Assembly (NCBI GenBank): GCA_029945625.1
Contig: JAQSCW010000055.1
Location: 1-64,000 of the forward strand
Direction of reading: 5' to 3'
Origin: a bacterium
Lineage (GTDB): Bacteria > Bacteroidota > Bacteroidia > B-17B0 > Aurantibacillaceae
Length of the DNA stretch: 64,000 bases
The translations under genes and the position numbers were made by a program. The notes beneath the pieces are model-generated. The model worked only from the letters and a program-made list of their open reading frames with translations. It did no database searches and was not told the origin of the DNA. Shown piece by piece: positions 24,635-35,402 of the stretch (within the stretch, counting starts at the first letter, position 1; each line of letters begins with the position of its first letter).

Positions 24635-26779
24635 TTGGGACAAAAAAAAGACATACTTACACGCGCTTATCTGGTATACATCTTAATGTGTGTATTTGCG
24701 TTGGGCATCTTGTACCGCATTTGCATCATCCAGTTTGTGGAAGGCAGCGAGTGGAGGAGTAAAGCCGATGCATTTACTACAAAAGTAGAGGATACCGAAG
24801 CCGTTCGCGGGAATATTTTCGATGCCAGTGGTGCTCTTTTGGCAACTTCTCTTCCTTATTACGAAGTAGCAGTTGACATTAATACACCTTCCATTACCGA
24901 TAAATTATTTAGGGCTAACCGTGATTCATTGGCATACTCACTCAGCAATTTATTTCAGGATAGAAGTCAGGCCGAATACCTTAAACTACTGAAAACAGCA
25001 CGCAAAGAACGTGATCGATACGTGATCTTAAAAAGAAATGTGTCATACAAGGACCTTCAAACTCTTAAGAAGTTTCCAATCTTCCGAAAAGGACGTCGCG
25101 GTGGTTTGGTAACTCTTCAAACGAATCGCCGCGAACGACCATTTCAAATGTTGGCCGGCCGCACCATCGGAATGGCCCGTCCGGGCATTAAACCTGTTGG
25201 CCTTGAGGGAGCATTTGATTCACTGTTAACGGGCGTTAGCGGCAAACGTTTGATGCAAAAAATTGCCGGTGATGTTTGGCGCCCCATCAACGACGAAAAT
25301 GAAGTGGAACCAAAAGACGGAAGTGATTTGTACACCACCATTGATATTAATTTGCAAGACGTGGCAACGCATGCCTTGCTGATGACTCTCGAAAAGAATG
25401 ACGCGTCGCACGGGTGTGCTGTATTAATGGAAGTGAAAACAGGTGAAATAAAAGCCATTGCAAACTTAACCCGCGACAATAATGATAGTGCCAGTTACAG
25501 CGAGAGTTTTAATTATGCCATCGGGTATCCTACGGAGCCCGGTTCTACCTTCAAGTTGGCAAGTCTGCTCGCGGTGATCGACGACTACAATGTAAGTCTA
25601 AATGAAAAAGTAGAAGTGGGTAACGGTGAATGCACGTATTATAATAAAACGGTAAAAGATGCGCACGCTCCCGAATCGCCCATCTTAACCGTGCAACGTG
25701 TTTTTGAAACTTCTTCCAATGTGGGCGTGAGCAAACTCATTACAAAATATTATTCAAAGGACCCGCAACAATTTGTCGACAAGCTAAATTCATTTCATCT
25801 GGGGCAAAAATTGGGATTATCAATTCCCGGTGAAGGCGTTCCAAGAATTCCGCAACCACATAGTCGCTTTTGGTCGGGAGTAACGTTGCCGCAATTGAGT
25901 TATGGGTATGAAAGTTTAATTACGCCCATTCAAACTCTTACACTTTATAATGCTGTAGCCAATGATGGCCGAATGGTAAAACCACGTTTTGTGAAAGAGA
26001 TCAAGAGAAATGGCATTACGGTGAAGACGTTTGAACCGGAAGTGATCAGCGAACAAATTGTAAAAAAGGAAACGATTCGCAAGGCCAAAATTATGTTAGA
26101 AGGTGTGGTGCGAAATGGATCGGGGAAGACCCTTAACATAACTGCATTTCATGTGGGAGGAAAAACCGGAACAGCTCAGATTGCCAAGATGGGAAAAAGA
26201 AAAGGTAGCGGAAAAACTGCTTATGGCGATGAGGGTGACCGCATCTACCAGGCATCTTTTGTTGGGTACTTTCCCGCCGAAAATCCTTTATACACCTGCA
26301 TCGTGGTAATCAATTCGCCCAGCAATGGCGTGTACTATGGTGCCGCAGTGGCTGGACCCGTGTTTAAAGAGATCGCTGAAAAAGTGTATTCAAGCAGTTT
26401 AAATTGCATCGAACCCATTAATAACAGAAATAAACTTCTCACTAAAATGCCCGATGTAATTACTACCCGGGCGGGTGATCTCAACGAAGTTGCAAAAACA
26501 CTATCTATTCCCCTTAAGAAGTCTACTGCAAATGGATTTGTATCACGTAACACAAGTGATTCATTGAAATGGAATCTATCTGAACAAAACATTGAATCGC
26601 TCCTAAAAAGAGGCATCATGCCAAATTTAACCGGACTCTCAGCAAAGGATGCCTTATTTCTTTTAGAGAACAATGGCATGAGTGTGCAGCTTCAGGGTTT
26701 TGGAAGTGTAAAGAAACAAAGCATTGAGGCGGGGCAGAAATTTAGCAGAGGAAATAGGATCACTCTCATTTTAAGTTAA
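24635..26779 (+). CDS. ftsI: Septal peptidoglycan transpeptidase (class B PBP) with PASTA domain
   Basis: The 714-residue protein has one N-terminal transmembrane helix (about 10-30), a PBP dimerisation domain, and a transpeptidase domain with STFK (serine at about 303), SSN (about 361) and KTGT (about 508). A single C-terminal PASTA domain (about 658-714, MPNLTGLSAKDALFLLENNG) follows, as usual in Bacteroidota FtsI. It crosslinks septal peptidoglycan together with FtsW. The start codon is TTG, five bases after the ftsL stop. Confidence 0.96.
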   Translation: MGQKKDILTRAYLVYILMCVFALGILYRICIIQFVEGSEWRSKADAFTTKVEDTEAVRGNIFDASGALLATSLPYYEVAVDINTPSITDKLFRANRDSLAYSLSNLFQDRSQAEYLKLLKTARKERDRYVILKRNVSYKDLQTLKKFPIFRKGRRGGLVTLQTNRRERPFQMLAGRTIGMARPGIKPVGLEGAFDSLLTGVSGKRLMQKIAGDVWRPINDENEVEPKDGSDLYTTIDINLQDVATHALLMTLEKNDASHGCAVLMEVKTGEIKAIANLTRDNNDSASYSESFNYAIGYPTEPGSTFKLASLLAVIDDYNVSLNEKVEVGNGECTYYNKTVKDAHAPESPILTVQRVFETSSNVGVSKLITKYYSKDPQQFVDKLNSFHLGQKLGLSIPGEGVPRIPQPHSRFWSGVTLPQLSYGYESLITPIQTLTLYNAVANDGRMVKPRFVKEIKRNGITVKTFEPEVISEQIVKKETIRKAKIMLEGVVRNGSGKTLNITAFHVGGKTGTAQIAKMGKRKGSGKTAYGDEGDRIYQASFVGYFPAENPLYTCIVVINSPSNGVYYGAAVAGPVFKEIAEKVYSSSLNCIEPINNRNKLLTKMPDVITTRAGDLNEVAKTLSIPLKKSTANGFVSRNTSDSLKWNLSEQNIESLLKRGIMPNLTGLSAKDALFLLENNGMSVQLQGFGSVKKQSIEAGQKFSRGNRITLILS

Positions 26780-26796
26780 AACAGAAATAGAATAAC

Positions 26797-28260
26797 GTGA
26801 AGTTATTAAGCGACATATTATATAAAGTGCGACTCGAGGAAGTGAGTGGTTCCACACATATGGCCATTTCTTCCATTACGTTTGATAGCCGCAAGGTAAA
26901 AAAAGGATGCCTCTTCGTTGCCACTAAAGGAACAGCAAGTGATGGTCATGATTTTATTTCAAAAGCAGTAGAGGGCGGGGCAGTAGCCATACTTTGCGAA
27001 CAACTTCCTATAGAAAAGGCAGAAGGCGTTACTTATGTAAAAGTAAAAGACTCGTCGTATTCACTCGGGATCATTGCTTGCAACTTTTTTGATAACCCTT
27101 CCGAGAAATTAAAATTAGTGGGAGTTACCGGCACTAACGGAAAAACTACCACCGTCACCTTGTTATTTAATTTATTTAAGTCCTTGGGTTATTCAGTTGG
27201 ACTATTGTCTACCGTTCAAAACAAGATCAACAATACCATAATTCCGGCAACACATACTACTCCTGATGCACTTTCCCTAAATCAGATTTTGAGAACGATG
27301 GTAGATCATGGTTGCGAGTTTGTATTTATGGAGGTGAGTTCGCATGCTGTTGTTCAGAATCGAATTGCAGGAATTGTTTTTACCGGGGCAGTCTTCAGCA
27401 ATATCACGCACGATCATCTCGATTACCATAAGACCTTTGATGAGTACATCAGGGCCAAAAAACAATTCTTCGACAATTTGCCGAACACCGCGTTTGCCAT
27501 TGTGAACAAGGACGATAAGAATGGCGTGATCATGCTTCAGAACACACGCGCAAAAAAACACACCTACGCTCTACGCAATGTAGCCGACTTTAAGTGCAAG
27601 ATCATTGAAAGCCATTTAAGCGGCTTATTACTCAACATCGACAACCATGAACTTTGGGTAAAATTGATCGGCACCTTCAATGCCTACAATGTACTTGCAG
27701 TGTATGCTACCTCGGTATTACTTCAACAGGACACCACTAATATACTTACCGCACTTAGTAATTTGAACAGTGTAGAAGGCCGCTTTCAGTATCTTAAATC
27801 ACCCAATGGCATTATTGGAATTGTTGACTATGCGCATACACCCGATGCTCTGAAAAATGTGCTGGAAACGATCAAAGATATTCGCACCGGCAATGAACAA
27901 GTGATCACCTTGGTTGGCTGCGGAGGAGACCGTGATTCGGCCAAACGTCCGGTGATGGCTGCTATTGCTTGCGAGTACAGCAATAAGGTAATACTTACTT
28001 CCGACAATCCAAGAAGTGAAGATCCCGAGGAGATTCTAAATCAAATGCAAAAAGGAGTTTCGCCCATTGATGTAAAGAAGACATTGCGCATTACCGACCG
28101 CAGAGAGGCTATCCGCACCGCATTCAGTATGGGTAAAGAGGGCGATATTATTTTGATCGCCGGAAAGGGCCATGAAAAGTATCAGGAAATAAAAGGAGTG
28201 AAACACGATTTTGATGATCTCGAGATCTTGAAAGAATGTATTAAAACACTAGGAACATAA
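26797..28260 (+). CDS. murE: UDP-MurNAc-L-Ala-D-Glu:meso-DAP ligase
   Basis: The 487-residue Mur ligase has the P-loop [11 protein letters not shown] (about 108-118), HTTPDAL for substrate binding and [10 protein letters not shown] (about 400-409). The DNPR motif marks meso-diaminopimelate addition, not lysine. It adds the third peptide residue to the cytoplasmic precursor. The start codon is GTG. Confidence 0.96.
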   Translation: MKLLSDILYKVRLEEVSGSTHMAISSITFDSRKVKKGCLFVATKGTASDGHDFISKAVEGGAVAILCEQLPIEKAEGVTYVKVKDSSYSLGIIACNFFDNPSEKLKLVGVTGTNGKTTTVTLLFNLFKSLGYSVGLLSTVQNKINNTIIPATHTTPDALSLNQILRTMVDHGCEFVFMEVSSHAVVQNRIAGIVFTGAVFSNITHDHLDYHKTFDEYIRAKKQFFDNLPNTAFAIVNKDDKNGVIMLQNTRAKKHTYALRNVADFKCKIIESHLSGLLLNIDNHELWVKLIGTFNAYNVLAVYATSVLLQQDTTNILTALSNLNSVEGRFQYLKSPNGIIGIVDYAHTPDALKNVLETIKDIRTGNEQVITLVGCGGDRDSAKRPVMAAIACEYSNKVILTSDNPRSEDPEEILNQMQKGVSPIDVKKTLRITDRREAIRTAFSMGKEGDIILIAGKGHEKYQEIKGVKHDFDDLEILKECIKTLGT

Positions 28261-28261
28261 T

Positions 28262-29524
28262 ATGCTATATTATTTGTTTAGTTATCTTGATAAGGTTTGG
28301 GATGTTCCCGGTGCAGGGGCATTTAATTATATTTCCTTTCGGGCGGCCTTAGCATTGATTACTTCGCTCATTATTTCCCTTCTATTCGGTAAACGCATCA
28401 TTGATTTTATCCGACGGAAACAAATAGGTGAAACTATTCGTGAGTTAGGGCTGCAGGGTCAGGTAGAGAAAAAAGGAACACCCACCATGGGAGGCCTCAT
28501 CATCATTGGTGCCATCATCATTCCCACACTTTTGTTTGCCAAAGTTCACAACGTATATATCATTCTCATGTTGGTTACTACTATTTGGTTGGGAACTATT
28601 GGGTTTATCGATGACTACATTAAGGTATTTAAGAAAGATAAAGAAGGACTCAAAGCAAAATTTAAAATTATCGGACAAATTGGAATTGGTTTGATCGTGG
28701 GAAGCGTCTTGTATTTCCATCCCGATGTGGTTGTAAAAGAACGGATCTCCTCTGCATCCAATGAATTGGTGACCATTTCAAATGGCGATCAACGTAAATT
28801 AAGAACTCCTAAGTACGCCGAAGCAGCGGTGAAAACGATTAAGACCACCATTCCATTTGTAAAGAACAACGAGTTGGATTATGGAAAAGCTGTATCGTGG
28901 TTATGCGACGACTGTTTGAAATACGGATGGTTGATTTTTATTCCCTGGGTAATTCTCATCGTTACTGCAGTTTCAAACGGCGCTAACATTACCGATGGCA
29001 TTGACGGATTAGCGGCAGGTACGAGTGCCATTATTGGTACTGTTTTGGGAATACTGGCCTGGGTATCGGGCAACTTTATTTTCGCCGACTATCTAAACAT
29101 CATGTACATTCCGCATTCCAGCGAACTTGTTGTTTTTATTGCGGCTTTTATTGGCGCCTGCATCGGTTTTTTATGGTACAATGCGTATCCCGCTCAGGTG
29201 TTTATGGGCGATACAGGAAGTCTCGCAATTGGAGGCATTATCGCCGTATATGCAATCGCTATTCGAAAAGAGTTGTTGATCCCCATTCTTTGCGGTGTTT
29301 TTCTTGTGGAGAACATTTCGGTGATTATGCAGGTATATTATTTTAAGTACCAGCGTCGTAAACATGGTATCGAATTCGCACGCGAACACCGCTTGTTTAA
29401 AATGGCCCCCCTACACCATCATTATCAAAAGAGCGGGTTTCACGAATCAAAGATTGTGATGCGCTTTTTTATTATTGGAATTGCCCTGGCAGTATTCACA
29501 CTTGTTACGCTAAAATTGAGGTAA
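28262..29524 (+). CDS. mraY: Phospho-MurNAc-pentapeptide transferase
   Basis: The 420-residue multi-pass membrane enzyme makes lipid I from UDP-MurNAc-pentapeptide and undecaprenyl phosphate. Key motifs are [21 protein letters not shown] (Asp-Asp near residue 119), [15 protein letters not shown] (about 239-253) and [11 protein letters not shown] near the C-terminus. It is about 60 residues longer than the E. coli enzyme because of an insert (about 163-222) between membrane segments, a trait of Bacteroidota MraY. Its ATG lies one base after murE. Confidence 0.97.
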   Translation: MLYYLFSYLDKVWDVPGAGAFNYISFRAALALITSLIISLLFGKRIIDFIRRKQIGETIRELGLQGQVEKKGTPTMGGLIIIGAIIIPTLLFAKVHNVYIILMLVTTIWLGTIGFIDDYIKVFKKDKEGLKAKFKIIGQIGIGLIVGSVLYFHPDVVVKERISSASNELVTISNGDQRKLRTPKYAEAAVKTIKTTIPFVKNNELDYGKAVSWLCDDCLKYGWLIFIPWVILIVTAVSNGANITDGIDGLAAGTSAIIGTVLGILAWVSGNFIFADYLNIMYIPHSSELVVFIAAFIGACIGFLWYNAYPAQVFMGDTGSLAIGGIIAVYAIAIRKELLIPILCGVFLVENISVIMQVYYFKYQRRKHGIEFAREHRLFKMAPLHHHYQKSGFHESKIVMRFFIIGIALAVFTLVTLKLR

Positions 29525-30871
29525 GTGACAAAAAGAATTGTGATACTGGGTAGCGGCGAAAGCGGAGTGGGAGCGGCAATTTTGGCAAAACAAAAAGGCT
29601 TTGAAGTTTTTGTGAGCGATAAAGGGCAAGTAAAAGAGAAATACAAAACACAATTAACAGAAGAAAAAATTTTGTTCGAAGAAGGAAAACATACCGAAGC
29701 ACTGATCTTTAATGCCGATGAGGTGATAAAGAGTCCGGGCATCCCCGATAAAGTACCTCTTGTGGCGCAATTAAAAGCTCGTTCAATTCCCGTAATCTCC
29801 GAAATAGAATTTGCAGGACGTTATACCAACGCAAAAAAGATTTGTATCACGGGTTCGAACGGAAAAACAACTACCACCTTGCTTACTTACCATATTCTCA
29901 AAAAAGCAGGGTACAACGTGGGACTTGGAGGTAATGTGGGCACCAGTTTCGCATTACAGGTAGCCCGTGAGAATTTTGACTACTACGTTCTTGAGCTCAG
30001 CAGCTTTCAATTAGATGGGATGTTTGATTTTAAAGCCGACATCTCGGTACTTCTAAATATTACTCCCGATCACCTCGATCGTTACGAATACAAATTTGAA
30101 AATTATGTGGCATCTAAATTTCGGATCGTTCAAAACCAGGGGCCATCAGAATATTTCGTGTATTGTGCCGATGACGTCGCCATCGCCGAATACATGAAGA
30201 GCCACACGATCGGAGCAACGCTAATACCATTCAGTATCAAAAAAAACATTATTGGCGACGGCGCATTTTTAAATGAAAAACAAATATCCCTTAATTATAA
30301 ATCAAACCAAAACCCCCTAATTATGACAATTGAAGAACTAGCATTACAAGGTAGACACAATGTTTACAACAGCATGGCAGCATCACTCACTGCACGCATC
30401 GTGGATGTACGTAAAGAGATTATTCGCGAAAGTCTCCAGGATTTTCAAAACGTGGAACACCGTTTAGAATTTGTGGCCTCTATCAATGGCATCGAATTCG
30501 TTAACGATTCTAAAGCCACCAATGTGAATTCCACCTGGTATGCTTTGGAAAGTATGGAAAAGCCCATCGTATGGATCTGCGGTGGTCAGGATAAGGGTAA
30601 CGACTATAACGAATTGCACGACCTTGTAAAACAACGGGTAAAAGCTATTATTTGTTTGGGCAAAGACAATAAAAAAATTATTGCTGCCTTTAAGGATGTG
30701 GTTGAAATTATTGTTGAAACCGACAGCGCGCAAGAAGCAGTAGCTGCTTCGTACAAGATCGGCAAAAAGGGTGATGTGGTTTTGTTGTCACCCGCCTGTG
30801 CAAGTTTTGATATTTTTCAGAACTATGAAGACAGAGGCATGCAATTTAAGGCCGCCGTACGTTCATTGTAA
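29525..30871 (+). CDS. murD: UDP-MurNAc-L-Ala--D-Glu ligase
   Basis: The 448-residue Mur ligase starts with a Rossmann-like IVILGSGESGVGAA, has the P-loop CITGSNGKTTTT (about 107-118), ELSSFQLDG (about 157-165) and the C-terminal SPACASFDIFQNYEDRG. It adds D-glutamate as the second peptide residue. The GTG start directly abuts the mraY stop. Confidence 0.96.
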   Translation: MTKRIVILGSGESGVGAAILAKQKGFEVFVSDKGQVKEKYKTQLTEEKILFEEGKHTEALIFNADEVIKSPGIPDKVPLVAQLKARSIPVISEIEFAGRYTNAKKICITGSNGKTTTTLLTYHILKKAGYNVGLGGNVGTSFALQVARENFDYYVLELSSFQLDGMFDFKADISVLLNITPDHLDRYEYKFENYVASKFRIVQNQGPSEYFVYCADDVAIAEYMKSHTIGATLIPFSIKKNIIGDGAFLNEKQISLNYKSNQNPLIMTIEELALQGRHNVYNSMAASLTARIVDVRKEIIRESLQDFQNVEHRLEFVASINGIEFVNDSKATNVNSTWYALESMEKPIVWICGGQDKGNDYNELHDLVKQRVKAIICLGKDNKKIIAAFKDVVEIIVETDSAQEAVAASYKIGKKGDVVLLSPACASFDIFQNYEDRGMQFKAAVRSL

Positions 30872-30909
30872 AAAAAAACAATTTAAATTTTACGCAAAGC
30901 GTTTTTGAA

Positions 30910-32064
30910 ATGAAATTATTCAACTATTTAAAGGGGGATAAAGTAATATGGGCGATCATGTTCTTCCTCTCATTGCTTTCTATTTTGGTTGTATATAGTG
31001 CAGTAGTAACACTGGCGCATAAATTTAAACAAGGCAACTCCGAGTATTATTTATTTAAACACTTTTTCATAATTGCATTGGGTTTTGGAATTGCGTACGT
31101 GTTTCATAAGATAAAATACACGGTGTTTAGTAAAGTGGCCCAAATAGGATTTGTTCTTTCAATTCCTTTATTGGTGTACACACTTTTAAAAGGGGTAAGT
31201 GCCGGTGAAGCGTCACGATGGTTGGAAATTCCGGGATTGGGACTCACGTTCCAATCTTCCGATATTGCCAAATTAATGCTTCTTCTCTATGTAGCACGTG
31301 TGCTTACCTTAAAGATAGATGAAATGCAAGACCTTAAATCGGTTGCTAAATACCTCCTGGTTCCCATTGGAGTGGTATGTGCTTTAATTCTGCCTGCTAA
31401 TTTTTCAACCGCTGCTCTCTTGTTTTTCAACGGTTACCTCTTAATGTTTTTGGGAGGAATCCGTTTGAAGATTCTTTTGAAGATTATGGGGATGGGGGTT
31501 CTCATGATTGGATTATTATTCACCTGGATCTGGTTGGCACCCGACACTATTCCCGGAGGTCGCGGTCCGACCTGGAAATCGAGGATTGAAAGTTTTTCAA
31601 AAGGCGACAGCAAAAGTAATTATCAAAGTGAACAGGCAAAGATCGCCATAGCCACAGGGGGCATTATTGGAAAGGGTCCCGGAAACAGCACGCAACGTGC
31701 ATTTTTGCCTCAGGCCTCCTCCGATTTTATTTACGCCATCATCATCGAAGAATATGGTTTTTTAATCGGCGCCTTAATTTTGTTTTTATATATGATCCTA
31801 CTCTACAGGGGAATCAGGATCTTGCGGGATAACGAAAAGCCATTTGGAGGGCTTGTGGTTATTGGATTAACATTCAGTTTGGTGTTTCAGGCTTTAGTGA
31901 ATATGGCCGTGGCAGTAAATTTATTTCCGGTCACAGGTCAGCCTTTACCTTTAATTAGTATGGGCGGTACTTCCATTTGGTTCACCATGATTGCCTTGGG
32001 AATAATTTTGAGTGTGAGTAGAGGCGTGAAAGAGCAGGGCGAAGAAAAACTTGAAGCAATTTAA
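30910..32064 (+). CDS. ftsW: Septal glycosyltransferase FtsW (SEDS family)
   Basis: The 384-residue membrane protein has about ten transmembrane segments, and the SEDS motifs GEASRWLEIPGLGLTFQSSDIAKL (about 98-121) and GGIIGKGPGNSTQRAFLPQASSDFIYAIIIEEYG (about 250-283). It polymerises lipid II at the septum with FtsI. The start ATG follows a 38-base AT-rich gap after murD, one of the few gaps in the operon. Confidence 0.95.
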   Translation: MKLFNYLKGDKVIWAIMFFLSLLSILVVYSAVVTLAHKFKQGNSEYYLFKHFFIIALGFGIAYVFHKIKYTVFSKVAQIGFVLSIPLLVYTLLKGVSAGEASRWLEIPGLGLTFQSSDIAKLMLLLYVARVLTLKIDEMQDLKSVAKYLLVPIGVVCALILPANFSTAALLFFNGYLLMFLGGIRLKILLKIMGMGVLMIGLLFTWIWLAPDTIPGGRGPTWKSRIESFSKGDSKSNYQSEQAKIAIATGGIIGKGPGNSTQRAFLPQASSDFIYAIIIEEYGFLIGALILFLYMILLYRGIRILRDNEKPFGGLVVIGLTFSLVFQALVNMAVAVNLFPVTGQPLPLISMGGTSIWFTMIALGIILSVSRGVKEQGEEKLEAI

Positions 32065-32090
32065 TTTTGAATTTTTGAATTGGGAGTCGC

Positions 32091-33206
32091 ATGAGTTTTC
32101 AAACATTAAAAGTGATATTGAGTGGAGGTGGCACGGGTGGACATATTTTTCCGGCTGTGGCAATTGCTAATGAAATAAAAAATCTGGTCCCACATTCTGA
32201 TATTCTTTTTGTGGGGGCCTTGGGTCGCATGGAAATGGAAAAAGTACCTGCTTCGGGCTACAAGATCATCGGCATCCCTATTGCCGGATTACAGCGACGA
32301 CTCACCTTCTCAAATTTTAAACTCCCCTTTTTGATTTTCCGAAGTTTAGTAATGACCCGTGAGATCATTAAAAATTTTAAGCCCGATGTAGTAGTGGGCA
32401 CCGGTGGCTATGCCAGTGGTCCATTAATAAAATCGGCTACGGCAAAGGGAATTCCGGCTCTTTTGCAAGAGCAGAATTCGTACGCGGGCATTACCAATAA
32501 AATTCTTTCAAAAAAAGCGGCACGCATCTGTGTGGCCTACGAGGGGATGGAGAAATTTTTCCCGAAAGACAAACTATTAATTACCGGAAACCCCGTGCGA
32601 CAGGATCTGAATGAGGTAAAACACAAACGTGAGGAGGCATTGAGTTATTTTAAACTGGATCCCAGTCGAAAGACCGTCTTAATAATTGGAGGAAGTGGTG
32701 GGGCAAGAACTATCAACGAATCGATTGGTGAAGGACTTGAAAAATTTGAAGCAAACCAGGTACAGTTGATCTGGCAAACTGGTAAGAACTATTATCAAAG
32801 TACCTTAGATAAAACTAAAAATTTAAAGGATGGTCATTTTCATGTCTTTGAATTTATTTCGAGAATGGATCTGGCTTATGCGGCGGCGGATATTGTTATT
32901 TCGAGAGCGGGTGCAAGTTCCGTTTCGGAATTATGCAATTTGGGGATGGCCTGCATTTTGGTTCCTTCTCCTAACGTGGCTGAAGACCACCAAACAAAAA
33001 ATGCCATGGCTTTGGTAAATAAGAAAGCCGCCATCATCGTCTCTGATGCAGAATCACGAACTATGCTAGCCAATAGAACTCTGGATTTACTTTCAAATGA
33101 ACGTGAACAAGCCATGTTAAAAAATAATAGTAGTGCCATGGCGCATCACAATTCTGCCAACCTTATTGCGCGGGAAGTACTAAAACTTGCTAAGTATACC
33201 TTGTAG
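32091..33206 (+). CDS. murG: Lipid II synthase: UDP-GlcNAc transferase MurG
   Basis: The 371-residue GT28 enzyme has the N-terminal LSGGGTGGHIFPAVAIA (about 10-26), the NPVRQD loop (about 168-173), IIGGSGGARTIN (about 199-210) and the donor-site ISRAGASSVSEL (about 267-278) with PxxxAEDHQTKNA. It adds GlcNAc to lipid I on the inner membrane's cytoplasmic face. Its stop codon overlaps the murC start by one base. Confidence 0.97.
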   Translation: MSFQTLKVILSGGGTGGHIFPAVAIANEIKNLVPHSDILFVGALGRMEMEKVPASGYKIIGIPIAGLQRRLTFSNFKLPFLIFRSLVMTREIIKNFKPDVVVGTGGYASGPLIKSATAKGIPALLQEQNSYAGITNKILSKKAARICVAYEGMEKFFPKDKLLITGNPVRQDLNEVKHKREEALSYFKLDPSRKTVLIIGGSGGARTINESIGEGLEKFEANQVQLIWQTGKNYYQSTLDKTKNLKDGHFHVFEFISRMDLAYAAADIVISRAGASSVSELCNLGMACILVPSPNVAEDHQTKNAMALVNKKAAIIVSDAESRTMLANRTLDLLSNEREQAMLKNNSSAMAHHNSANLIAREVLKLAKYTL

Positions 33207-34588
33207 TGGAAATTTTAGAATACAAAGAATATTATTTTTTGGGAATTGGCGGCATAGGTATGAGTGCCCTGGCGCGCTATTTTAAACACTATCAAAAGGA
33301 GGTTCATGGTTACGATAAAACCTCAACAGCACTTACCAATCAATTAGAGGCCGAAGGAATCCCTTGTCACTATAAGGAAGATGTGATGGCCTTGCAACAA
33401 ATTTTGGAGGCTCACCGGAAGAAAGATGTGCTGGTGATTTACACGCCGGCTGTTCCCATTGAGCACGCCGAGTACCAATACCTTATCCAAAAGGGATACC
33501 ATATTTTGAAACGCGCGCAGGTATTAGGGGAAATTACCCAACAATTTAAAACGATTGCCATTGCAGGCACACACGGCAAAACTACTACCACCACCTTAGT
33601 GGCACATATTCTCAAGTCAGCAGGAATCAATTGTTTTGCATTTATGGGAGGCATTTCCCGAAACTACAATACCAATTTGCTATTAGGAGATGCATCCGAC
33701 GAAAACGCTTATGTGGTGGTGGAGGCCGACGAATACGATCGCTCTTTTTTAACCCTGCACCCCACCATTGCATTAATTACGAGTGCCGATGCCGATCATC
33801 TCGATATATATGGACATGCAGATCACGTGAAAGAAGGGTACCGATTGTTTGCCAATCAGGTGAAAAAAAACGGTATCCTGATTGTTAAGAAAAATGTTGA
33901 TAACGATTTGATGCTCACAGATAAAAGGATCATCTACTCTTTAAATTTAGATACGGAATATTGTGCACAATCAATACGCATTGAAGATGCACAGTTTTTT
34001 TATGATGTAAAAAGTCCTATTGAGTTCATAAGTGGCGCTAGTCTTGGATTACCCGGACTGCACAATGTGGAGAATTCAATCGCGGCTGTCGCCATTTGTC
34101 AACAATTGGGGATTAGCGGCAACATCATACGAAATGCCCTACGTTCTTTTATTGGAGTGAAACGTCGTTTTGATTACCGAGTGAAAACACAAGATGTGAT
34201 CTATGTCGATGATTATGCTCACCATCCTGAGGAACTAAATGCAACGATTGGCTCGCTGAAACAATTGTATCCCGGAAAAAAAGTAACCGGCATTTTCCAG
34301 CCGCACTTGTTTAGCAGAACCCGCGATTTTGCAGATGAATTTGCAAAAAGCCTGGATCTCTTAGACGAATGCATTTTGCTGGAAATATACCCTGCCCGCG
34401 AAAAACCAATTGATGGAATTACTTCGGGGTGGCTGTTGGAGAAAATGACTTTGAACAATAGAAAGTTAATGACAAAAGCAGAGGTGTTGGAAGAAATTGC
34501 ATCCAATCCAAAGGAAGTAATCGTAACAATGGGGGCCGGAGATATTGATTCACTGATTGAACCAATTGAAAAAATACTGAATCGTTGA
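33206..34588 (+). CDS. murC: UDP-MurNAc--L-alanine ligase
   Basis: The 460-residue Mur ligase has the GIGGIGMSALAR N-terminus (about 14-25), P-loop IAGTHGKTTTTT (about 119-130), VVEADEYDRSF (about 170-180) and YVDDYAHHPEELNATI (about 333-348). It adds the first residue, L-alanine. The start is GTG and shares a base with the murG stop. Confidence 0.96.
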   Translation: MEILEYKEYYFLGIGGIGMSALARYFKHYQKEVHGYDKTSTALTNQLEAEGIPCHYKEDVMALQQILEAHRKKDVLVIYTPAVPIEHAEYQYLIQKGYHILKRAQVLGEITQQFKTIAIAGTHGKTTTTTLVAHILKSAGINCFAFMGGISRNYNTNLLLGDASDENAYVVVEADEYDRSFLTLHPTIALITSADADHLDIYGHADHVKEGYRLFANQVKKNGILIVKKNVDNDLMLTDKRIIYSLNLDTEYCAQSIRIEDAQFFYDVKSPIEFISGASLGLPGLHNVENSIAAVAICQQLGISGNIIRNALRSFIGVKRRFDYRVKTQDVIYVDDYAHHPEELNATIGSLKQLYPGKKVTGIFQPHLFSRTRDFADEFAKSLDLLDECILLEIYPAREKPIDGITSGWLLEKMTLNNRKLMTKAEVLEEIASNPKEVIVTMGAGDIDSLIEPIEKILNR

Positions 34589-35397
34589 AAAAGTTGAATT
34601 ATAAAAGAATTACCCTTACCGTTCTTTGGATTATTGCAATTGCGGGTCTTGCCGGTTCTTTGGCATTCGTTTCGAAGAGCGAAAAGAACATTGTGGCGAA
34701 TAACCTCAATATCATCATTCATAATAACGATGAGAATCCTTTTATCAGTGAAAGCGACGTAAAGAATTTTCTGAACGAGAGAAATGAGATGATCTTAAGT
34801 CAACGTTACCGAAATTTAAGCATTCCCGAAATTGAAAAAGCCCTGAACTCACATAAGGCGATTGAAAACGCCGAAGTGTCGGCCGACATTAATGGCGAGA
34901 TCAAAATGGAGATCTTACAACGCACTCCTGTACTGAGAATCATTAATAAAGATGGTGAAAGTTATTACATCGACTCTCAGTCAAAGTTAATGCCCCTGAA
35001 TGAGAATTACTCTGCAAGGGTGTTGGTGGTGAGCGGTGAACTGCACGAACCCTATGCTACTAGATATGAGTATAGCGTGGAGCAAATCAAGAGGAACAAA
35101 GCGTTCAAAGAGCTCAGTTTATTGGATGATGTGTTGGATGTGGCAACCGAGATAAATGCAGATACTCTGCTTTCAGCCATGATCCATCAGGTGTACGTGA
35201 ATAAAGATAAAGAGATGGAACTTTTTCCGGTGGTGGGAGGACATAAAATTATTTTTGGAAATGCAAAAGACATTACTGAAAAATTAAATAAACTAAAATT
35301 ATTTTACAAAGAAGGATTAACTAAATCAGATAGCTGGACAAAATACACCACTATCAATTTGAAGTATAAAAACTTGGTGGTTTGCACCAAAAAATAG
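34585..35397 (+). CDS. ftsQ: Cell division protein FtsQ
   Basis: The 270-residue bitopic protein has one transmembrane helix (about 7-27) and then a POTRA-like/FtsQ periplasmic part (NPFISESDVKNFLNERNEMILSQRYRNLSIPEIEKALNSHKAIENAEVSADINGEIKMEILQRTPVLRI). It links FtsL/B-type proteins to the Z-ring machinery. The TTG start at 34585 overlaps the murC stop (TTGA). A second TTG four codons later is an alternative. Confidence 0.92.
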   Translation: MKKLNYKRITLTVLWIIAIAGLAGSLAFVSKSEKNIVANNLNIIIHNNDENPFISESDVKNFLNERNEMILSQRYRNLSIPEIEKALNSHKAIENAEVSADINGEIKMEILQRTPVLRIINKDGESYYIDSQSKLMPLNENYSARVLVVSGELHEPYATRYEYSVEQIKRNKAFKELSLLDDVLDVATEINADTLLSAMIHQVYVNKDKEMELFPVVGGHKIIFGNAKDITEKLNKLKLFYKEGLTKSDSWTKYTTINLKYKNLVVCTKK

Positions 35398-35402
35398 AAC
35401 GT

